From NCBI GenBank assembly GCA_964436865.1, contig CAYTFK010000415.1, positions 1 to 5,466 of the forward strand: a stretch of DNA of 5,466 bases, written 5' to 3'. Positions 1-5,466 of the stretch are shown piece after piece. The stretch is from JAXGPP01 sp964436865. GTDB taxonomy: Bacteria > Planctomycetota > Planctomycetia > Pirellulales > Thermoguttaceae. The first letter of the stretch is position 1. Every line of letters starts with the position of its first letter. The notes under the pieces are model-generated. The model was given only the letters and a program-made list of their open reading frames with translations. It searched no databases and was not told the DNA's origin. Both the position numbers and the translations under genes were made by a program.

Positions 1-953
1 CGCTTCTTTACGTGTTCGAGCCACCAGCGGACGCCGGGGTCGTCCTCAGCGCCCAGACCGCCGGGCGTGTGGTTCGGGCCGGCCGGGGGTGGATTCTGCA
101 ACCATGTCGAGGCGAAGAGGTATCCCTGGCCGCGATCGAGATACGTGTCGGTCCGCTTGAGCATCTCGCGCTTCATCGCCTCGGTATACACACCGATGTT
201 GATGTAGTCGTAAAGGCCGGGCCGCTTGCTGTAGCTGCCCCAGTAGTCGCCACCCGTGCCCTCGGTCTCGATGTAGTACTTGTGCGGCAGGTTCGGGCTG
301 CCGTGGTGGATCGAGAGATCGGCGTTGGGCGGCGTGACTTTGCCGCTGGTGGTGATCACAAAGCTGGCGTCCACCGCTTTGCCGGCGGCGATGAGCCCCG
401 CGTCGTCGAAGTCGGCCATGTGCTCGTTGTTCACGTCCACAAACACGTTGCGATAGTCATGCTCGTTGAGCCAGCGGATCGTGTTGGCGATGGCCCGCTC
501 GGCATCGGACTGCTGCCAGCTTTGCCACCAGCCCTTCGAGCCGCCGTGGTACAGGCAGCCCACGAGCACGACCATGCCGCGGGCATCGGCCGCCTCGATG
601 ATGCGGCCCATTCGTGCGGCGTACACCGGGTCGAGCGTGCCGTCCTCGCGATAGCCGCGGACATCGCCGAACCGCGAGCCTTGAAAGAAGACGCTGATTG
701 TGTTCACGCCGTAAGCGGCAAACGTGTCGAGATTGGCGATCAGTTCGTCGGTCTTGGTGTCGGAGATCAGGCCGTTCGAAAGCCGCAGACCCACGGCCAG
801 AAACGGCCTGCCGTTGACGAGCGTGCCCCGGCCGTCCGGCCGTACCGAGAAGACCGAGTGCGTCCGTGAGGGCTCAGCGGCGCCGCCGTGCTGGACATGG
901 ACCGTCAGCACCATGGCCGCAAGAACCGACACGGCCGGGTGTAATCGCTGCAT
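1..953 (-). CDS. Secreted TIM-barrel glycoside hydrolase, clan GH-A (GH5-like), 3' end cut by window edge
   Basis: Reading down from ATG at 953-951 gives 317 complete codons with no stop before the window edge, so the C-terminus is missing. Residues 1-26 form a signal peptide (hydrophobic core around 7-18, likely cleavage after GGAA). All eight beta strands of a (beta/alpha)8 barrel can be picked out: about 51-59, 82-90, 126-136, 170-178, 197-203, 212-217, 226-232 and 278-285. Strand 4 ends in VDVNNEH, with E177 at the usual acid/base position of clan GH-A after Asn. Strand 7 reads YYIETEG, where E231 (or E229) is the candidate nucleophile. Strand 8 carries Trp (ASTWLQ), as is common in this clan. 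These features support a retaining glycosidase acting outside the cytoplasm; the substrate cannot be read from the sequence. A purine-rich stretch (AGAGAGGGAAG) lies about 5 nt upstream of the start and supports it. It is the last visible gene of the cluster, 90 nt after the large hydrolase. A catalytically dead or non-GH5 barrel is possible. Confidence 0.8.
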   Translation of the reverse strand, partial: MQRLHPAVSVLAAMVLTVHVQHGGAAEPSRTHSVFSVRPDGRGTLVNGRPFLAVGLRLSNGLISDTKTDELIANLDTFAAYGVNTISVFFQGSRFGDVRGYREDGTLDPVYAARMGRIIEAADARGMVVLVGCLYHGGSKGWWQSWQQSDAERAIANTIRWLNEHDYRNVFVDVNNEHMADFDDAGLIAAGKAVDASFVITTSGKVTPPNADLSIHHGSPNLPHKYYIETEGTGGDYWGSYSKRPGLYDYINIGVYTEAMKREMLKRTDTYLDRGQGYLFASTWLQNPPPAGPNHTPGGLGAEDDPGVRWWLEHVKK

Positions 954-1043
954 TGAACTTCCCTCTCTTTGCGTGTTGTGCTGTGCGGCCAACTGCGAGC
1001 GAGGCCAGCGGCCAGACGTTTGAGAATTCCTGGCTGCCGCGGA
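954..1043 (-). other. 90-nt intergenic spacer with ribosome binding site of the GH-A gene
   Basis: This is the widest gap in the cluster. On the minus strand it ends with a purine-rich AGAGAGGGAAG at 968-958 just before the ATG at 953, a plausible Shine-Dalgarno sequence. A short GGCC-rich self-complementary stretch near 1006-1020 could fold weakly, but no T-run follows, so I do not call a terminator. No clear -35/-10 pair is visible, although an internal promoter cannot be excluded in a gap of this size. Confidence 0.45.
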
Positions 1044-3404
1044 TCATTGTGCCGCCGTCAGGATCACGGTCGCCACCGGATCGGGACGGACGGTGAAGCT
1101 CACGCGACCATTGTTCATTGCCACGGGGATTGTATCACGATCGCCATTGAGCGTGGCGCGGGTTGCCAGACCGCCCGGTGCCTGGAGCGACACTTCGACC
1201 GCTTCGGGCTCGTAATTCTCCGCCGGTACGGCTGAATCGATCACATGCGCGACGCGTGCGTCGCCGACGCGTGTCAGGATGACGCGAAACCGCGCGGGAT
1301 CGCTTGCCTTGACGGTGAAATCCGGCCCGCCGAGCGTGACGCTTCGCAGGCTGTCCCAGACCGCGACGTCGTCCGGCACTTCGCGAGCCGTCACCAGGAT
1401 TGCCTGGCCGCGGGCAAGCCGGTTGCGGAGCACTGCGGGCGGTTTCTGGCCGTGGTCGAACTGGGCGAGGACCGCCGCCGTGGTGGGCACCGCGGCGACG
1501 GCCGACGGCCGCAACGATCCCTGAATCGCACCGGAGAGGCGGACCGGCTTTGATACGGAGAGCGCACGATTGACGCCCGCCGCATCGAGCACGCGGATCG
1601 ATGCCACGTCGGCATACTGGCGATCACTGCCTTCGAAGGTCTCGCGGAGAATCCTGACGCGGACGCGGGCCGTCTCCACCGGCGGGTCGAGCCGCGCGGC
1701 GATGGTGGGCTGCGTTGCCCCGCGGATGGATTTCACCCCCCGCCAGCCGCCGCCCTCAGGTACTTCGATGTCGATGTCGGTCACCCGATACGGTCCCTCG
1801 CGGCTCTCCACTTCGACGGCCGCCACGGGGAACGGCTCCGGCATCGTAATCTCCGCCCAATGCGGCATCGGCGCGCCGCCGGAAGCCCAGGCGGTGCGAG
1901 GATCGTCATCCAGGGCGTTCGCAGCGGCGAACTGGGCGTTGTACTCCGAGTCGACCTGGATCGCTGCCCCCTGAAGTTCGGCCGCGAAGCCGACGTCGCC
2001 CGCCAGGGTAGCACCGAACATCTCCGCCGCCGGGCCGACGTCGCCCAGGGCGACGAGTGTTCCCCCTGCTTCGATGTAATCGCGGAGGCGCGAGTCGATC
2101 GGGCTGCGCGGCGGAACGACGATCAACCGGCATTCGGGGAGCGGCCCGTCGGGAGCAATCCACCGTGCGGCGACGCCGGCCCGGGCGAGCATCTCGGTGA
2201 CCATGTTCGCCTCAGGTCCGCAGGCGATCCCCACGTTGGCCGCCGGCTCCGCGCCGGAGAGCCAAGGTGCAATCGTACGGAACCAGCCCCCGACCGCCTT
2301 GGCATGCTCGAGATCCTCGCCGAACCGGCCGTCGTGACCGGGCGTGAGCGCGAAATTCACGCCCGCGCCCTGGCAGACCGCGATGGCCGTGGCGGCGATC
2401 GCCTGTTGCACCGTGAAACTCGGCGGCGGGGGCACATCCTCCAGCGGTGCAAACCAGGATTTGTTCATGAGCAGGTTGATGTCGAGCGGCTTGGGCAGCG
2501 CCCACGCCATGCGGGCCAGTTGCTCGTTGTTCGAAAAACTGTGTCCCTCGTTGAACAGGTACTGAAGCCGCAGGCCCACATAGCTTCGCCACAAGCCGCC
2601 GGCCAGGAAGCTGCTACCCGAGCCATTGGCGGTGTACACGCACTGGTCCTGGTGCTGCTCCCGGCGGATGCGATCGATCTCGTCGAGGTAGCCGGCCAGG
2701 GTTCGCGCCTGGAACTGCTCCAGTCGCGCCGGTGTCGCCGATTCGAACGGCTCGCCGAACATCCGCTCGTACCCTTGCGCGGTCCAGGGGCTTGTCGTGT
2801 TGAACCGCTCGTGGAAGATATCATGCCAGATGCCGTGAATCGGGCCGTAGTTGCCCAACAGCTCGCGGACCTGCTCGATGCACTTCTCGCGGAACGGCGA
2901 ATGGAGCGTCTGGTAGCGGGTCGGCCACCGCGCGCCGAACACGATCGGTTTGCCCTCCTTGTCCAGGAGCGACCACTCGTCGAATTCCGGGTTGCCATCG
3001 CTCACCGCATTGAAATAGATCACCAGGGGCAGGCCGCCGCGCTGGCAGGCCGCGGCCAGTTCGCCCAGGAAGTCACGCCTGGTCTTGAAGTTCGTAGTTT
3101 TCGTATCGTGGAACACGAGGCCATCGATCCACTTGTCGTAGAACACCACGTGGCTCGCGCCGACCTCCTTGAAGTCGGCGACCCATCGTTCGGCGTCGAA
3201 GCGACTGCCCAGGTCCTTCAGCCACTTCTCGATCGGGTAGGAGCTCAAGGGCTCGTAAATGAAGCCGGTCATGACGCTGAGCGTCGGCGCGCTGTGCCAG
3301 CAGGGCCGATCTCCGGGCGAGGCGTTTTCCGCTGCCCGCAGGGCAGGCTGCAATGCCGCGCACAAGAAGAGTGCGGCCAAGCTCACGAGCAGGCATCGAT
3401 TCAT
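1044..3404 (-). CDS. Large secreted multidomain glycoside hydrolase (GH29/GHL6-like barrel, split trimerisation-like domain, F5/8C domain)
   Basis: Numbering is from ATG at 3404 (786 aa). Residues 1-25 look like a Sec signal peptide (MNRCLLVSLAALFLC, then a cleavage region near LRAA). About 40-385 resemble the catalytic barrel of alpha-L-fucosidase GH29 and of the 'hypothetical glycosyl hydrolase 6' type: ERWVADFKEVGASHVVF, then RRDFLGELAAACQRGGLPLVIYF, then GNYGPIHGIWHDIF. D195 in WHDIF sits where these families carry the strand-4 nucleophile. About 388-476 resemble a beta-galactosidase trimerisation/GATase-like fold (CRLIVVPPRSPIDSRLRDYI, EAGGTLVALGD). About 477-608 are an F5/8C (discoidin, CBM32-like) domain with ALDDDPRTAWAS near the start and ADVASIRVLD near the end. 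About 640-675 (AAVLAQFDHG, AVLRNRLARGQAILV) look like the remainder of the trimerisation-like fold, followed by a C-terminal beta domain. An ATG at 3431 in the same frame gives 9 more residues and overlaps the upstream gene by 14 nt; I prefer 3404 because the longer N-terminus adds two Asp ahead of the signal peptide. Exact family and substrate are uncertain; a fucosidase or galactosidase-like role is inferred from the neighbour. Confidence 0.85.
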   Translation of the reverse strand: MNRCLLVSLAALFLCAALQPALRAAENASPGDRPCWHSAPTLSVMTGFIYEPLSSYPIEKWLKDLGSRFDAERWVADFKEVGASHVVFYDKWIDGLVFHDTKTTNFKTRRDFLGELAAACQRGGLPLVIYFNAVSDGNPEFDEWSLLDKEGKPIVFGARWPTRYQTLHSPFREKCIEQVRELLGNYGPIHGIWHDIFHERFNTTSPWTAQGYERMFGEPFESATPARLEQFQARTLAGYLDEIDRIRREQHQDQCVYTANGSGSSFLAGGLWRSYVGLRLQYLFNEGHSFSNNEQLARMAWALPKPLDINLLMNKSWFAPLEDVPPPPSFTVQQAIAATAIAVCQGAGVNFALTPGHDGRFGEDLEHAKAVGGWFRTIAPWLSGAEPAANVGIACGPEANMVTEMLARAGVAARWIAPDGPLPECRLIVVPPRSPIDSRLRDYIEAGGTLVALGDVGPAAEMFGATLAGDVGFAAELQGAAIQVDSEYNAQFAAANALDDDPRTAWASGGAPMPHWAEITMPEPFPVAAVEVESREGPYRVTDIDIEVPEGGGWRGVKSIRGATQPTIAARLDPPVETARVRVRILRETFEGSDRQYADVASIRVLDAAGVNRALSVSKPVRLSGAIQGSLRPSAVAAVPTTAAVLAQFDHGQKPPAVLRNRLARGQAILVTAREVPDDVAVWDSLRSVTLGGPDFTVKASDPARFRVILTRVGDARVAHVIDSAVPAENYEPEAVEVSLQAPGGLATRATLNGDRDTIPVAMNNGRVSFTVRPDPVATVILTAAQ

Positions 3405-3417
3405 CGGTCCGTCGCTG

Positions 3418-3906
3418 TCAGGAGGGGTCATTGAGTTTCACCAGACTCACTTTCAGCCGCAGCGGCTTGCCCGGCTGGAGCCGCACGGGCCAGCCGCCAT
3501 GGAGCGATCGGCCCGAGACGACTTGCGCCGCGCCGGTATCCGCATCGCGGACCTCGTAGCGGAGCGAATCGTCGGGCTCGACGGTGAACCACTCCGGAAC
3601 CGCGTTCATCCGCGGCCAGTCCTCGGCGAAGCCGAACGTCAGCCGGTGCCGCGGGACGTCGAATTGCAGCCGGCCGTCGTACTCGAAGGCGAGTGTCCGC
3701 TTCGCCGGTCCCTTGGTTCCGAACAACACCTCAAAACGGTCGCCGGCCGCGACGTCTTCCGGCAGCGTTACCTCCAGCTTCCATTGGGCGAGCCAATAGT
3801 ACTTCTGCCCCTCGCATTTCTGCGGCCCAGAGGTAAACAGCGTCTCCGCGGCCTGAGCGGCCGACACGGCGACGAATGCGCCGAGCAGTATGGTCCAGAC
3901 TCTCAT
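3418..3906 (-). CDS. Small secreted protein of unknown function
   Basis: The product is 162 aa from ATG at 3906-3904. I do not recognise the family. Residues 1-19 are a clear signal peptide (MRVWTILLGAFVAVSAAQA, cleavage AQA|AET), which is why I reject the longer in-frame start at 3996: that one overlaps the GH95 gene by 53 nt and puts a 30-residue Arg/Pro/Ser-rich leader in front of the signal peptide. The mature part is about 143 residues with alternating hydrophobic and polar stretches (WKLEVTLP, RTLAFEYDGRLQFDV, PLRLKVSLVKL) that suggest a compact beta-sandwich. It has a single Cys (C31) and five Trp, and no transmembrane segment after the leader. It starts 37 nt after the GH95 stop and ends 13 nt before the next start, so it is very probably cotranscribed with both glycosidases. 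A glycan-binding or accessory role would fit the context but is inference; no catalytic motif is visible. Confidence 0.75.
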   Translation of the reverse strand: MRVWTILLGAFVAVSAAQAAETLFTSGPQKCEGQKYYWLAQWKLEVTLPEDVAAGDRFEVLFGTKGPAKRTLAFEYDGRLQFDVPRHRLTFGFAEDWPRMNAVPEWFTVEPDDSLRYEVRDADTGAAQVVSGRSLHGGWPVRLQPGKPLRLKVSLVKLNDPS

Positions 3907-3943
3907 GATGACTTTCCGCGGCTGGTGAATATATCTCGGGGGA

Positions 3944-5466
3944 TTACTGCCCGCCGCCGGGTGCGAACCGCTGCGACTCGCCCGCGGCGATCTCAAGCCG
4001 CCGGACGGTTTCGCCGTAGCGAACGGTGCACGGTCCGCCGCGGGAGGAATGGATGGTGGCCTGCTCGAGCTTGCCGTCGCGCCAAGCGATATCCACCTCG
4101 AACCCGCCGCGGGCTCGCAGGCCGCGGACTTCGCCCTCAGGCCAGGCTTTGGGCAGCGCGGGCAGCAGGTCGATCTCGCCGGCGTGGCTCTGGACGAGCA
4201 TCTCGCAGACGGCCGCGGTGTAGCCGAAGTTGCCGTCCATCTGGAACGGCGGATGGTTGCCGAAGAGGTTCGGCAGCACGTTGTGCGTGAGGAGGCCGCG
4301 GATCATGTCATGGGCACGATCGCCCTGGCGGAGCCGTGCCCAGAGGGCGCAACGCCACGGCCAGGTCCAACTCCGCCGGCTGTCGCCCGCCGTGCCGCGC
4401 GCTTCAAGCGACACCGCGGCCGCCCGCGCGAGTTCCGGCGTCCGGGCAACCGAGATCTGGCTACCGGGATAGACGGCGAACAGGTGCGAGGTGTGCCGGT
4501 GCTCGTCCTTGGGGTCGTCGCGGTCGGTCATCCACTCCTGCAACTGGCCCCAGCGGCCGATCCTGGGGCCCACGAGCTTGTCGCGCATCGCGGCGATCCG
4601 GTCGCGGTACTCACGATCGACCCCCAGCACATCGGCCGCCGCGACGTAATTGGTAAACAAGTCGTAGACGATCTGCTGGTTGTAGCTCACGCCGTCTTCG
4701 TGCGGGCCGTGCTCGGGCGACCAGCCACCGGGTACGACGAGACTGCCGTCGGGCAAACGCTTGAGATGGTCCTCCCAGAACTGGCAGGTCTCCTTGAGGA
4801 TCGGATAGGCGGTCTCGTGCAGATAATCGCGATCGCCGCCGAACGCGTAATGCTCCCAGAGGTGCAGGCAATACCAGGCGTTGGCCGTCTTGTCCCACTG
4901 CCAGCCCAGGCCGCCCGTCGTATTGTGCGACGACCGCACAGCACAACCGCGGACCGGTATGTCGGTCTGGAACTCGGGGGCGGCCTGGGTTGCTTTCCGC
5001 CAGGGCTCAAGCTGACTGGCGACGAGATCGATCAGGGGCAGATGGCACTCGGCCAGGTTCGCCGGTTCCGCAGGCCAGTAGTTCATTTGGACGTTGATGT
5101 TCACGTGGTAGTCGCTGTGCCAGGGAGGCGAATTGCTGTCGTTCCACAGTCCCTGCAGATTGGCGGGCAATCCGGGCCGTCGCGATGAAGACATGAGGAG
5201 ATAGCGGCCGTAGTGGAACAGGAGCGACTCGAGTTGCGGGTCTTCGCCGCCGCCGGAGTAACGAGACAACCGCTCGTCGGTAGGCAGAGCGGCCAATTCG
5301 GCGGACGGCTCGCCCAGCGTGAGCCGGACACGGTTGAACAGGCCCTGGTAGTCGCGAACATGCCGCTCCAGAAGTTCCTCGAATGAGCGCCCGGCGGCGG
5401 CCGCGATCTGTGCCCGAAGCCGCTCGCCCGGCGGCGGGCCGCGAAAGCCGCTGGCCGCGTCCATGG
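3944..5466 (-). CDS. GH95 alpha-L-fucosidase (or alpha-L-galactosidase), 5' end cut by window edge
   Basis: The frame is open from the right edge to TAA at 3946-3944, giving 506 residues from the first in-window Met (5464). That Met is probably internal: GH95 enzymes are usually about 750-800 aa, so the N-terminal beta-sandwich, roughly 250-300 residues, is missing. What remains is the (alpha/alpha)6 barrel and the C-terminal beta domain. Family hallmarks in order: GRYLLMSSSRRPGLPANLQG (86-105), YHVNINVQMNYWPAE (119-133), WSPEHGP (248-254), PPFQMDGNFG (405-414), and DLLPALPKAWPEGEVRGLRA (432-451). By comparison with the Bifidobacterium AfcA fucosidase, N122 and N124 match the Asn pair that activates water, E251 the general acid, and D410 the conserved Asp of the DGNFG motif. 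All are present, so the enzyme should be an active inverting hydrolase releasing L-fucose from terminal alpha-linked residues. H120, two residues before N122, is the type I associate with fucosidases rather than the L-galactosidase variant, but I hold that loosely. It is the first visible gene of the cluster. Confidence 0.93.
   Translation of the reverse strand, partial: MDAASGFRGPPPGERLRAQIAAAAGRSFEELLERHVRDYQGLFNRVRLTLGEPSAELAALPTDERLSRYSGGGEDPQLESLLFHYGRYLLMSSSRRPGLPANLQGLWNDSNSPPWHSDYHVNINVQMNYWPAEPANLAECHLPLIDLVASQLEPWRKATQAAPEFQTDIPVRGCAVRSSHNTTGGLGWQWDKTANAWYCLHLWEHYAFGGDRDYLHETAYPILKETCQFWEDHLKRLPDGSLVVPGGWSPEHGPHEDGVSYNQQIVYDLFTNYVAAADVLGVDREYRDRIAAMRDKLVGPRIGRWGQLQEWMTDRDDPKDEHRHTSHLFAVYPGSQISVARTPELARAAAVSLEARGTAGDSRRSWTWPWRCALWARLRQGDRAHDMIRGLLTHNVLPNLFGNHPPFQMDGNFGYTAAVCEMLVQSHAGEIDLLPALPKAWPEGEVRGLRARGGFEVDIAWRDGKLEQATIHSSRGGPCTVRYGETVRRLEIAAGESQRFAPGGGQ

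Noticed and set aside
12..869. 285-codon plus-strand open frame opposite the GH-A gene
   Set aside because: In register with the minus-strand gene, which has a signal peptide, a ribosome binding site and eight recognisable barrel strands; the plus-strand product shows none of this.
998..1022. Possible rho-independent terminator in the 90-nt gap
   Set aside because: Only a weak GGCC-based stem is present and no T-run follows on the minus strand.
3360..3371. Possible lipobox (LFLC) in the large hydrolase leader
   Set aside because: The residue before Cys is Leu instead of Gly/Ala/Ser and the hydrophobic core before it is short, so a lipoprotein signal is not supported; Sec signal cleavage further on fits better.
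1860..3434. 524-codon open frame on the plus strand opposite the large hydrolase
   Set aside because: Its codons are in antiparallel register with those of the minus-strand gene, where antisense stops appear only opposite TTA, CTA and TCA, which are rare at this GC. The translation has no recognisable domain, while the minus strand encodes clear motifs.
3418..3996. Longer 192-aa version of the small secreted protein
   Set aside because: The extra 30 residues lie mostly inside the GH95 3' end, are Arg/Pro/Ser-rich, and would bury a well-formed signal peptide.
3259..4290. 343-codon plus-strand open frame spanning three genes
   Set aside because: In register with the small secreted gene and crosses gene boundaries; its C-terminal half is an Arg/Ala/Gly-rich translation typical of a wrong frame in GC-rich DNA.
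4049..5188. 379-codon plus-strand open frame opposite GH95
   Set aside because: Same in-register antisense artefact; the minus-strand frame carries all the GH95 hallmarks and the plus-strand product is low-complexity and unrecognisable.

Overview
The window is GC-rich bacterial DNA in which all the coding capacity I can support lies on the minus strand. Read in the direction of transcription (right to left) it holds four genes: the 3' two-thirds of a GH95-type fucosidase gene (3944-5466, start outside the window), a small secreted protein of unknown function (3418-3906), a large secreted multidomain glycoside hydrolase (1044-3404) and a secreted TIM-barrel glycoside hydrolase of clan GH-A type (953 down to the left edge, 3' end outside the window). 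All three genes whose starts are visible begin with a signal peptide, so the products act outside the cytoplasm. Weak Shine-Dalgarno sequences, high GC and large secreted glycosidases fit a polysaccharide-degrading member of the Planctomycetota/Verrucomicrobiota group. That placement is inference; no taxonomic marker is present.

The genes are close together: 37 nt between the GH95 gene and the small gene, 13 nt (or a 14-nt overlap, depending on the start chosen) between the small gene and the large hydrolase, and 90 nt before the last gene. I see no convincing terminator between them, so they probably form one transcription unit for degrading a complex glycan. GH95 is the only member with a confident specificity: its retained active-site residues point to alpha-L-fucoside (or the closely related alpha-L-galactoside) cleavage. 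The large hydrolase has a barrel that resembles GH29 and the 'hypothetical glycosyl hydrolase 6' type, followed by a beta-galactosidase-trimerisation-like domain that appears to be split by an inserted F5/8C (discoidin) domain. The last enzyme has an almost textbook GH-A barrel with a candidate Glu pair. Together they look like a fucose-containing-glycan utilisation cluster, but no sulfatase, transporter, regulator or fucose catabolic gene is visible here, so the actual polymer cannot be named.

The most interesting items are the nested domain architecture and non-canonical active site of the large hydrolase, and the unassigned 162-residue secreted protein between two glycosidases. I found no RNA genes, mobile elements, CRISPR arrays or significant repeats. 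Long plus-strand open frames are antisense, in-register shadows of the real genes.
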